A stretch of 64,000 nucleotides of DNA. It comes from Roseivirga sp. E12 (lineage in GTDB: Bacteria; Bacteroidota; Bacteroidia; Cytophagales; Cyclobacteriaceae). Position numbers and translations under genes: made by a program. The stretch covers positions 62,001-126,000 of the forward strand of contig NZ_JAGFMD010000009.1 in the NCBI RefSeq assembly GCF_017592825.1. Reading direction: 5' to 3'. Shown here in pieces: positions 35,137 through 42,969 of the stretch. Each line of letters begins with the position of its first letter. The first letter of the stretch is position 1. Below the pieces are notes generated by a model. That model saw nothing but the letters and a program-made list of their open reading frames with translations. It was not told the origin of the DNA and did no database searches.

Positions 35137-36372
35137 ATGAGTACAATGAATACTGGAACCACCATGAGACTAAGTCTAATGATGTTCCTCCAATTTTTTA
35201 TCTGGGGAGGATGGTTCGTAACCATGGGAACCTACTTACTAAATAATCTTTCGGCAACGGATGGTGAAGTGTCCTTGGCTTACTCTACTCAATCTTGGGG
35301 GGCCATAATAGCACCTTTTATCATTGGATTAATTGCAGACAGGTTCTTCAATGCTGAGCGAATTTTAGGGGTTCTCCACTTAATCGGTGCTGGACTACTT
35401 TATATGATGTCTCAAGCCTCAGATTTCAGTGTATTCTATCCTTATGTGCTTGGTTATATGATCATATACATGCCAACCCTGGCATTGGTTAATTCTGTGG
35501 CCTTCCGCCAGATGGACGACCCTTCAAAGCAGTTCTCTACCATCAGAGTCTTTGGAACGATAGGTTGGATTCTGGCTGGGCTCGTTATCAGCTTTGTCTT
35601 TTCATGGGATTCTGCCGAAGGCATAAGCACCGGCATGCTCAAAAACACATTCCTAATGACAGCAATTGCTTCAGGCATATTGGGACTTTTCAGCTTTACA
35701 TTGCCACAAACACCTCCTGCAGTTGAAAAAGGAGCCAAAGTAACACTAAGAGATATTCTCGGCTTGGATGCCTTGAAACTATTGAAAGACAGAAACTTTG
35801 CAGTATTCTTCTTCTCTTCTATTCTTATCTGTATCCCACTTGCTTTCTACTACCAGCAAGCCAATCCTTTCTTAACAGAAATTGGTGTAAGCAACGCTAC
35901 AGGAAAGATGACGATTGGACAGATATCCGAAGTGCTGTTCATGCTCCTATTACCAGTCTTCTTGAAGAAGTATGGCATTAAAAAAACACTCCTATTCGGT
36001 ATGCTTGCATGGGCATTGAGATACGTACTTTTTGCTTATGGCAACTCAGACAGCCTTGTATTTATGTTATTAATCGGCATTGCCCTACACGGAATCTGTT
36101 ATGATTTCTTCTTCGTATCGGGTCAAATTTATACCGATTCAAAAGCTGGAGCAAAGTACAAAAGTGCTGCTCAGGGAATGATTACCCTGGCCACTTATGG
36201 TGTGGGTATGCTCATAGGTTTTTGGGCAGCCGGAAAAATATCAGCCTATTATGTTGAAGGAACTGTGCACGACTGGCAGAGCATTTGGTTACTACCAGCA
36301 GGATTTGCTGTGTTAGTATTCCTGATTTTCTTCTTCGCTTTTAAAAACGAAACTGTAGAATACGACAAGTAA
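35137..36372 (+). CDS. MFS transporter of the nucleoside/sugar symporter type
   Basis: 411 residues with twelve membrane segments: MRLSLMMFLQFFIWGGWFVTMGTYL, GAIIAPFIIGLIADRFF and ILGVLHLIGAGLLYMM among them, the last two typical of the NupG/nucleoside:H+ symporter family. In 3-keto-glycoside clusters similar transporters are proposed to import the sugar product. The stop is one base before the oxidoreductase start. Substrate unproven. Confidence 0.85.
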   Translation: MSTMNTGTTMRLSLMMFLQFFIWGGWFVTMGTYLLNNLSATDGEVSLAYSTQSWGAIIAPFIIGLIADRFFNAERILGVLHLIGAGLLYMMSQASDFSVFYPYVLGYMIIYMPTLALVNSVAFRQMDDPSKQFSTIRVFGTIGWILAGLVISFVFSWDSAEGISTGMLKNTFLMTAIASGILGLFSFTLPQTPPAVEKGAKVTLRDILGLDALKLLKDRNFAVFFFSSILICIPLAFYYQQANPFLTEIGVSNATGKMTIGQISEVLFMLLLPVFLKKYGIKKTLLFGMLAWALRYVLFAYGNSDSLVFMLLIGIALHGICYDFFFVSGQIYTDSKAGAKYKSAAQGMITLATYGVGMLIGFWAAGKISAYYVEGTVHDWQSIWLLPAGFAVLVFLIFFFAFKNETVEYDK

Positions 36373-36373
36373 T

Positions 36374-37516
36374 ATGGGTCACAAAAAAATTAGACTAGGA
36401 ATGATCGGAGGAGGTCTCTCCTCTTTTATAGGCATTGTTCATAGAATTGCCACCTACATAGGTGAAGAATACACTTTAGTTGGCGGTGCATTTGATACAG
36501 ATTATGATAATGCGCTCACATTTGCCAACAAGTTGGAGCTTGATCCATCGAGGACTTATCCAAACATTGACACCTTCATAGAAAAGGAACTTGAACTTCC
36601 GGCTGACGAGCGTATAGAAGCCGTGGTGGTAGTCACTCCTAACTTCTTGCATTACCCTATGGCCAAGCAGCTGATCCAAGCAGGCTTCCATGTCATCTGC
36701 GAAAAACCTGTCACAAATACTGCGGCAGAAGCCATCGAACTGGAAGAGCTCGTAGAAAAGCATCAAGTCGTCTTTATGCTCACTCACACCTATACAGGCT
36801 ACCCTATGGTGAGACAAATGAAGTCAATGATTGCCGATGGCGTTATCGGTGATATTCAGAAAGTCGATTCACAGTATTACCAGGGATGGATCAATCCTGT
36901 AATTCATGATAAAGAAAAGCGTAAAGGAGTCTGGCGCTTAGACCCTGCAAAAGCAGGTCAAAGTTGTTGCATGGGAGACATTGGCGTGCATGCTTTTAAT
37001 ATGATTGAGTATACCACTGGTCTGAAAACATTGAAAGTCTTAGCTGACCTTAATATGCTCTATGATGACAATCCACTAGACATTGATGGCACTAGTATGT
37101 TAAAATTCGAAAACGATGTTCGGGGTCTTGTGAGAGCAAGTCAGATAGCAACTGCGGAAGAAAACAGCCTTCGTATTTCTGTCTATGGAACTAAGGGGGC
37201 ATTGAAGTGGGAACAGGAAGACCCTAATTACCTATACCATCTACAAGAAGGGGAACCTGTACATGTGTTAAAGCCGGGGCATGTTTATGCCAGCAAGTTT
37301 GCTGAAGAGAGTACTAAAATGGCCCCAGGACACCCAGAAGGCATCTTTGACTCAATGGCCAATCTTTACATCGGAGCTGCCAAAGCCATCCGAGGCGAAG
37401 CACATGCGGATGGAGCATACCCAACAATTAGAGATGGGGTTAGAGGGATGAAATTCATCGAGGCTGTTCTGGAATCTAACAGAAACGGTAACACTTGGAC
37501 AGAAATTGAAGACTAG
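36374..37516 (+). CDS. Gfo/Idh/MocA-family oxidoreductase
   Basis: 380 residues. A Rossmann nucleotide-binding start (KIRLGMIGGGLSSFIGIVHRIA) and the substrate-site motif CEKPVTNTAAEA (Lys near 114) are diagnostic; a second motif GDIGVHAFNMIEYTTG contains the His of the catalytic pair. It uses NAD(P) to oxidise or reduce sugar hydroxyls; in the cluster it probably acts on a keto sugar. It overlaps neither neighbour but the spacing is 1-2 bases, so translational coupling is likely. Confidence 0.92.
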   Translation: MGHKKIRLGMIGGGLSSFIGIVHRIATYIGEEYTLVGGAFDTDYDNALTFANKLELDPSRTYPNIDTFIEKELELPADERIEAVVVVTPNFLHYPMAKQLIQAGFHVICEKPVTNTAAEAIELEELVEKHQVVFMLTHTYTGYPMVRQMKSMIADGVIGDIQKVDSQYYQGWINPVIHDKEKRKGVWRLDPAKAGQSCCMGDIGVHAFNMIEYTTGLKTLKVLADLNMLYDDNPLDIDGTSMLKFENDVRGLVRASQIATAEENSLRISVYGTKGALKWEQEDPNYLYHLQEGEPVHVLKPGHVYASKFAEESTKMAPGHPEGIFDSMANLYIGAAKAIRGEAHADGAYPTIRDGVRGMKFIEAVLESNRNGNTWTEIED

Positions 37517-37518
37517 TT

Positions 37519-38568
37519 ATGAAAACGATAAAAGGACCTGCGATTTTCCTAGCACAGTTCGCGGATGATCAAGCACCATTTAATTCGCTCGACAACATTG
37601 CCAAATGGGCCAGTGACCTGGGTTATAAAGCTGTGCAAATTCCAACTTGGGACAGCCGATTGATTGACTTAGACAAGGCTGCCGAAAGCAAGACCTATTG
37701 TGACGAATTGAAGGGAACACTTGCTAACCATGGGTTAGAGCTTAGCGAGCTTTCAACACACCTGCAAGGACAGCTAGTTGCGGTGCACCCGGCCTATGAA
37801 GAACTGTTCAAGGGTTTCGCTCCAAAAGGGCTTAACAAAAAGCAGAGAAATGCCTGGGCTATTGATCAAGTCAAAAAGGCCGCAGTGGCATCAAAGAATT
37901 TAGGCATAGACGTGCATGCTACCTTTTCAGGCGCTCTGGTTTGGCCTTACTTCTACAATTGGCCACAAAGACCGGCAGGCTTGATAGAGAAAGGATTCGC
38001 AGAACTTGCGAAGCGATGGGAGCCTATACTCAATCACTTCGATGAAAATGGAGTGGATGTTTGCTATGAAGTGCATGCAGGAGAAGATCTTCATGACGGA
38101 ACAACTTTTGAGATGTTCTATGAAGCAACCGGTAAGCACAATAGAGTCAAGCTACTTTACGACCCCTCCCACTTCATTTTACAACAACTAGACTACCTCG
38201 CCTATATCGATCACTATCATGAGTTTTTCGGCATGTTCCATGTAAAGGATGCTGAATTCAATATGAGTGGAAAGTCGGGAGTTTACGGAGGTTACCAAGA
38301 TTGGATCGATCGACCAGGCCGTTTCAGGTCGATTGGTGATGGTCAAGTTGACTTTCAAGCCATATTCTCCAAGTTGACTCAATACGGTTATGACGGTTGG
38401 GCGGTGCTGGAATGGGAATGCTGCATTAAATCTCCCGAGCAAGGTGCTAGAGAAGGAGCTGAATACATTGACCAGTTCATTATTGAAGCGACAGAAAAGA
38501 GCTTTGATGACTTTGCCGATGCCGGTATTAACGATGAAGAATTTAACAACCTTTTAGGAATAGAATAA
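37519..38568 (+). CDS. Sugar phosphate isomerase/epimerase (TIM barrel)
   Basis: 349 residues of the AP-endonuclease-2/xylose-isomerase-like superfamily. Candidate metal ligands are the Glu of VCYEVHAGED, Asp/His of LLYDPSHFI, His of MFHVKDAEF and Glu of AVLEWECC. No signal peptide, hence cytoplasmic. Position between the oxidoreductase and the second DUF1080 gene supports a job in handling the keto sugar. Spacing to each neighbour is 1-2 bases. Confidence 0.9.
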   Translation: MKTIKGPAIFLAQFADDQAPFNSLDNIAKWASDLGYKAVQIPTWDSRLIDLDKAAESKTYCDELKGTLANHGLELSELSTHLQGQLVAVHPAYEELFKGFAPKGLNKKQRNAWAIDQVKKAAVASKNLGIDVHATFSGALVWPYFYNWPQRPAGLIEKGFAELAKRWEPILNHFDENGVDVCYEVHAGEDLHDGTTFEMFYEATGKHNRVKLLYDPSHFILQQLDYLAYIDHYHEFFGMFHVKDAEFNMSGKSGVYGGYQDWIDRPGRFRSIGDGQVDFQAIFSKLTQYGYDGWAVLEWECCIKSPEQGAREGAEYIDQFIIEATEKSFDDFADAGINDEEFNNLLGIE

Positions 38569-38569
38569 C

Positions 38570-39301
38570 ATGAAAAAGCTTTCAATAACCCTCATCATAC
38601 TTTATTGTGGAGCAACTGCTTTCGCGCAAGTTACGGATCCAAAGGCGACAGAAGTTTGGGACCCCGTACCTCGTAAAGTAACACCTGCCAGAAATGGAGC
38701 GGCCCCGTCCGATGCCATTGTCCTTTTTGATGGTAAAAACCTCAACGAATGGAAGTCTCGAAAAGATGGCAGCGCGGCTCAATGGAAAGTTGAGAATGGC
38801 CATTTAGAAGTAGTTAAAGGCACAGGTGATATTATGACCAATCGAAAGTTTGGTGATGTACAGTTACATATCGAATGGAGCGCCCCGATGGAAATTGTGG
38901 GAGAAGGGCAAGGCAGAGGCAACTCTGGTGTTTTTCTACAAGAAAGATATGAGGTACAGGTTCTTGACAGCTATGTGAGTCGAACCTATTCAAATGGACA
39001 GGCCGCTTCTCTTTATAAGCAAAGCATCCCATTAGTTAATGCCACAGTAGCCCCCGGTGAGTGGAACGTCTATGACATCATTTTTCATGCACCAAGGTTT
39101 AATGAAGATGGAGTCAAAGTGGCCGATGGTTATGTAACTGTAATCCACAATGGTATAGTGGTGCAAAATCATCAAAGACTATTAGGAACTACCGAATACA
39201 TAGGATTCCCAAAAAATCCTGCACATGGAGATGGTTCTATAATACTTCAGGATCATGGTAACCCTGTAAGATTTCGAAATATCTGGATACGAGAACTCTA
39301 G
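38570..39301 (+). CDS. DUF1080 (3-keto-disaccharide hydrolase) protein 2
   Basis: 243 residues with a signal peptide cleaved after about residue 20 (AFAQ), no lipobox. The DUF1080 sandwich contains AIVLFDGKNLNEWKSRKDGSAAQWKVENGHLEVVKGTGDIMTNRKFGDVQLHIEW and RGNSGVFLQERYEVQVLDSY, where the family's likely active-site residues lie, and ends DHGNPVRFRNIWIREL. Last gene of the cluster, 1 base after the isomerase, followed by a terminator. Two DUF1080 paralogs in one operon suggests two glycoside substrates or successive steps. Confidence 0.88.
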   Translation: MKKLSITLIILYCGATAFAQVTDPKATEVWDPVPRKVTPARNGAAPSDAIVLFDGKNLNEWKSRKDGSAAQWKVENGHLEVVKGTGDIMTNRKFGDVQLHIEWSAPMEIVGEGQGRGNSGVFLQERYEVQVLDSYVSRTYSNGQAASLYKQSIPLVNATVAPGEWNVYDIIFHAPRFNEDGVKVADGYVTVIHNGIVVQNHQRLLGTTEYIGFPKNPAHGDGSIILQDHGNPVRFRNIWIREL

Positions 39302-39336
39302 CCATTATTAGTACCCCTATAGAAAAGTAATCAAAT

Positions 39337-39363
39337 AAAAAGCCCTCCATGTGAGGGCTTTTT
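39337..39363 (+). terminator. Terminator of the DUF1080/transporter operon
   Basis: Stem AAAAAGCCCTC (39337-39347) with GAGGGCTTTTT (39353-39363), loop of 5. The rest of the gap to 39583 is AT-rich with no ORF or repeat that I can support. Confidence 0.9.
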
Positions 39364-39583
39364 CAAGGTAAATAGTTTGACTACTATTAAATAAATCAAC
39401 TTCATCCAAATTTTCACCACGGATTTCAGCTGATAACTGACTAACATTTGGTTACCCAACTACCAACGTTGAGCATATGATAAATGTAGAGGCGCTAATG
39501 CCCATTTTCAAATAAAGGATGTAGACAAAACGTCACCTTAAAAAAGAATTTCCTAAACCAATGCTGAGAATTGACGAGTTCAC

Positions 39584-39612
39584 AAAAAAAGGGCATCAAT
39601 TGCTTGATACCC
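39584..39612 (-). terminator. Terminator of the LuxR-type mini-regulator
   Basis: Stem GGGCATCAA (39591-39599) with TTGATACCC (39604-39612), one mismatch, with seven As on the left forming the minus-strand T-run. Confidence 0.75.
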
Positions 39613-39637
39613 AAGTTGGATCAAAAAAGCCCGACTG

Positions 39638-39850
39638 CTAGATAAGGCCTTGTCTGATACATGTAGCCACTAATGCTGTAGTGTTGCGCGCGTGTGACTT
39701 TCTTAAAATATTTTTCATGTGCGTCCGCACTGTTAACTCAGAGACGAATAACTCATTTGCTATCTCTTTAGCCCTGCTACCCTCAGCTAGTAGATTTATT
39801 ATTTCAAATTCACGATTAGTAAAATCTATTTTTAGTCGGAGGTGTTTCAT
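39638..39850 (-). CDS. Stand-alone LuxR/GerE helix-turn-helix protein
   Basis: 70 residues consisting only of a GerE DNA-binding domain: KIDFTNREFEIINLLAEGSRAKEIANELFVSELTVRTHMKNILRKSHARNTTALVATCIRQGLI. The HTH lies in AKEIANELFVSELTVRTHMKNI. No receiver or ligand domain, so it is either an autonomous small regulator or the remnant of a larger response regulator. It has its own terminator (39584-39612). It is divergent from the operon of the hypothetical protein, kinase and NarL-type regulator, and the palindrome array lies between them. No frameshifted receiver domain is visible upstream. Confidence 0.82.
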   Translation of the reverse strand: MKHLRLKIDFTNREFEIINLLAEGSRAKEIANELFVSELTVRTHMKNILRKSHARNTTALVATCIRQGLI

Positions 39851-39942
39851 GGTCAGCCAGTCAAAGTAGTCTCTTATAAAGGGACTAAAAAACTACGAGG
39901 GCCCTTTAGTAGAATACCCCTGTAACAGAAATTAGTGGTTTT

Positions 39943-40013
39943 CAGCTAGACGATTTTTACCTAGCTGAATTCAGCTAGATTAGAGATTGGGTCTCTGCCA
40001 CTAGTTGAATTCA
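39943..40013. promoter_or_regulatory. Array of CAGCTAG palindromes (candidate operators)
   Basis: A perfect 18-base palindrome CTAGCTGAATTCAGCTAG (39961-39978) is flanked by one CAGCTAG half-site (39943-39949) and by CTAGTTGAATTCA (40001-40013), a near copy exactly 40 bases on, roughly four helix turns. The last copy covers a possible -33 TTG (40005-40007), whose -7 partner would be TACCTTCA (40026-40033), and a further inverted repeat ATGAC/GTCAT follows at 40040-40054. The site lies between the LuxR-type mini-regulator and the kinase operon, so either regulator could bind it. Occupancy and partner are inferred. Confidence 0.55.
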
Positions 40014-40091
40014 TTGATTATGATATACCTTCATTGTGAATGACGTAAAGTCATCGTAGATTAATTGTTCAACTAAAATAAACGCAAGGTA

Positions 40092-40580
40092 ATGACTACT
40101 AACAACCCACCGACAATGGGCACTCCTTTAAAGAAACTGAAGGATCTTCCCAAAAAGATTATGACACACATGCCATTTGTTATGTTTAGACCACATATCC
40201 AAATGCACAATGGAAAGTCCTACAGAATTATGGACTATCTCTATTTTTATAAAAACTTGGTAGTAACTAGTCCCTATCAGGATGGTCAATATTTCGATGA
40301 AATGCCAACTGATAATCTACTAAAGTTTGAGGCAGTCGCTTTTGATAAAAACATTAAAAGGATGGTAATCAGTAATACCTATTATTTCAATACTGATATA
40401 ACCGAAACTCAGCTGTTTTTTCAGATGCAAACCACAGAAGAGGTGATCGATCAGTATAATCAAGCGAACCCGAATAACCCAATTGCTCAGCAAGGATATG
40501 TAGATCCAGAGACGGGAATTCCGATGTTTTTTACAGACGAATGCGAAATAGTAATGCCTCCTCCGCCTCCAACAGCATAG
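40092..40580 (+). CDS. Hypothetical protein, first gene of the kinase operon
   Basis: 162 residues, no signal peptide, no membrane segment. A basic N-terminus, a middle with alternating strands (GKSYRIMDYLYFYKNLVVTSPYQDGQYFDE, LLKFEAVAFDKNIKRMVISNTYYFNTDI), and a C-terminal tail with a run of prolines (PPPPPTA). I do not recognise the family. It overlaps the histidine kinase frame by 40 bases if the kinase uses its ATG, or lies 2 bases before it if the kinase uses TTG. It is likely cotranscribed with the kinase and regulator. Confidence 0.65.
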   Translation: MTTNNPPTMGTPLKKLKDLPKKIMTHMPFVMFRPHIQMHNGKSYRIMDYLYFYKNLVVTSPYQDGQYFDEMPTDNLLKFEAVAFDKNIKRMVISNTYYFNTDITETQLFFQMQTTEEVIDQYNQANPNNPIAQQGYVDPETGIPMFFTDECEIVMPPPPPTA

Positions 40581-42328
40581 ATTTGAAAATAAAGTTCATT
40601 AAATATTTAAGCATAGCCATATGGCTATGCTTACCCTTTTCATCAATGGCCCAATCCAATGATGTTGATAGTCTTAAGACTGAATTCAAAAGAACACGAA
40701 ACCCAGAAACAGGCCTTGAACTTATACTATCTTTGCTAAACAGCGAAAAAGATTCTGCCCGGCTTTACTTAGATCAGATTGATCAAAATCAGCTTGATTC
40801 TGATCAGTTCATAAAGTTTCAACTCTACAAAGGTTATAATTACAGACTTGCCACTGAGTACGACAGTGCGATTAGAGTATACATAGATTTATTGCCAATA
40901 ATATCAGAATCAGGTCAACCCATAAAAGAAGCAGATATCAATGACCGGATAGCGGATATATACATACAACTTAGAGAAGTAGACCAAGCCACATCATATT
41001 TTAACCAGGCTATTACCATAAGAGAAGAAAACGGACTCACCTCTGAACTTGCCAAGTCTTATTATGCATTAGGAAGTCTCCAATTCCGTTCGGGAGATAC
41101 TAAAGAAGCTGTAAAGAATTACAAAAAGGGTATAGAAAGTATAGAAGGTGATAATCAAATCGCTCTCCTAGCCAATCTCAATTATATGTTGGGCAACTCC
41201 TACAATGTATTACCAAGGATAGATAGCGCCCGACAATACTTTGAAAACGCTAAGCAACTTTATGATCAAATTGGACCTGATCAAATGAAAATTGCTGTTT
41301 CAAATGAGCTAGTGAAGATATTAATCATTCAAAAAAAGATGGACTTGGCTATTCCTATTCTAGAGGAAAATTTGGTTACTATTCAAGCTTTCAACGACTG
41401 GCAACACTATAATCGAATCTACTCTTTGCTAGTCGAAGCTCATAAAGGATTGGGTAATTATGAGAAGGCCCTTTTCTATATGCAAAGCAAGTATGACACA
41501 GTAGTTAATTTTTTGGCTAACCAACAGACCCAATCTGTAGCAAAAATTACTGAGGACTATAGAACGGATAAACAGTTAGATGAAGCAGAAGAGCAGGCCT
41601 TCTTCGCTACACGAAGGGCTAAAATTTTTGGTGTAGTAATCATTATCATGATTATCGTTCTGATCATCGCCTACCTCCTCTTCTCCAGAGCAATTCAGAA
41701 GAAAAAACTTGAGAACCTTCAAGCCATGGTGCTTGGAGAAGAAAATGAAAGAAAGCGAGTGGCCAAGGACTTACATGATGGTATTGGCGTACTGTTGACC
41801 AGTGTCAAACTCCGGCTCACCAACTTCCAAGACAAGGTAGAGGCCAAGGAAGACTTCAAAAATTCTCTTGAACAAATCGATAACGCCTGTACAGAAGTGA
41901 GAAGAATTTCTCACAATATGATCCCGGCAAGTCTTACCAAGCTCGGTCTTCAGGAAGCCATTTTGGATCTTTTAGATAATGTTCAGGCTTCGACAGACAT
42001 TTTGATTGAAGAGGCGCTGAATTATGAAGAAGGTGCTTATGACGAATCTAAAGAAGTATTGATCTATAGGGTTGTTCAGGAATTAATCAACAACAGCCTT
42101 AAGTACGCTGATCCGACAAAGCTGTCTATCGAGTTAGCAAAATCTAAGCAAGATTATATACTCACTTATAAAGACGATGGCAAAGGCTTCGAAAAATCGA
42201 AAGTCAAGTCCGGGCTCGGCCTTCGAAGCATTGCTTCAAGAGTAGACATATTAAAAGGGAAACTGACATTTGAGACGTCTCCTGGTCAAGGAGCGATCTT
42301 TAATATTACAATACCACACTATGGATAA
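40541..42328 (+). CDS. TPR-containing histidine kinase (HisKA_3 type)
   Basis: 595 residues from the ATG at 40541, which overlaps the preceding gene by 40 bases; a TTG at 40583 would give a tidier signal (MKIKFIKYLSIAIWLCLPF) and may be the true start. TPR-like helices cover about 60-350 and lie in the periplasm, followed by one membrane segment near 368-390 (KIFGVVIIIMIIVLIIAYLLF). The kinase has the HisKA_3 motif KDLHDGIGVLLTSVK and the HATPase_c motifs ELINNSLKYA and GKGFEKSKVKSGLGLRSIASRV. The partner is the NarL-type regulator directly downstream; the TGG-ATAA overlap (stop at 42326-42328, start at 42321) couples translation. Confidence 0.9.
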   Translation: MRNSNASSASNSIDLKIKFIKYLSIAIWLCLPFSSMAQSNDVDSLKTEFKRTRNPETGLELILSLLNSEKDSARLYLDQIDQNQLDSDQFIKFQLYKGYNYRLATEYDSAIRVYIDLLPIISESGQPIKEADINDRIADIYIQLREVDQATSYFNQAITIREENGLTSELAKSYYALGSLQFRSGDTKEAVKNYKKGIESIEGDNQIALLANLNYMLGNSYNVLPRIDSARQYFENAKQLYDQIGPDQMKIAVSNELVKILIIQKKMDLAIPILEENLVTIQAFNDWQHYNRIYSLLVEAHKGLGNYEKALFYMQSKYDTVVNFLANQQTQSVAKITEDYRTDKQLDEAEEQAFFATRRAKIFGVVIIIMIIVLIIAYLLFSRAIQKKKLENLQAMVLGEENERKRVAKDLHDGIGVLLTSVKLRLTNFQDKVEAKEDFKNSLEQIDNACTEVRRISHNMIPASLTKLGLQEAILDLLDNVQASTDILIEEALNYEEGAYDESKEVLIYRVVQELINNSLKYADPTKLSIELAKSKQDYILTYKDDGKGFEKSKVKSGLGLRSIASRVDILKGKLTFETSPGQGAIFNITIPHYG

Positions 42329-42968
42329 GATAAAAATAGCCGTTGCCGATGATCATCAGGTCATCATTGATGGCATGGAGGCAATCATTAACAACACAGA
42401 AAATCTCGAGTTTGCCGGGGGAGCTTTAAACGGTCATCAAGTGATAGAACTAGTGGAATCAAAACCAGTTGATATGGTTTTGATGGATATCAATATGCCG
42501 GAAATGGATGGTTTGGAGTGTACAGCATACCTAAACAAGCATTATCCGAACATCAGGGTGATTGCTTTGAGTATGCACGATAACCCTCGGCTGGCAAAAC
42601 GTATGATTAAAAACGGGGCCTTCGGTTTTCTATTGAAAAACTCGAGTAAGGAAAACATCCTTAAAGCTATTGAAGAGGTACAAGTGGGTAAAAACTTTTT
42701 CGACCCACAGCTTATGTCAACTTTCTTTGATGCTGGTAACCGAAAGTCTTCTAGTAGTTTTGCAAAAAAAGATCTTCTCACCAAACGAGAATTGGAAATC
42801 ATTCAACTCATCTGTCAGGAAAAGACCACTGGTGAAATAGCAGATGAGCTATCCATTAGTACTCATACTGTGGAAAGTCATCGAGCTAATATTCTATTGA
42901 AGCTAGAACTAAAGAATTCAGTTGGCCTTGCCAAGTGGGCGATCCAAAACGAGGTCTTTGAGTTATAA
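42321..42968 (+). CDS. NarL/FixJ-type response regulator
   Basis: 215 residues from the ATG at 42321, which overlaps the kinase stop; a longer frame from 42270 is not needed. Receiver domain KIAVADDHQVIIDGMEAIINNTENLEFAGGA, phosphoacceptor Asp in VLMDINMPEMDGLE, Lys in GFLLKNSSKENIL, and a GerE helix-turn-helix at KRELEIIQLICQEKTTGEIADELSISTHTVESHRANILLKL. It likely acts with the upstream TPR kinase. A candidate target is the palindrome array at 39943-40013. Confidence 0.95.
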   Translation: MDKIKIAVADDHQVIIDGMEAIINNTENLEFAGGALNGHQVIELVESKPVDMVLMDINMPEMDGLECTAYLNKHYPNIRVIALSMHDNPRLAKRMIKNGAFGFLLKNSSKENILKAIEEVQVGKNFFDPQLMSTFFDAGNRKSSSSFAKKDLLTKRELEIIQLICQEKTTGEIADELSISTHTVESHRANILLKLELKNSVGLAKWAIQNEVFEL

Positions 42969-42969
42969 A

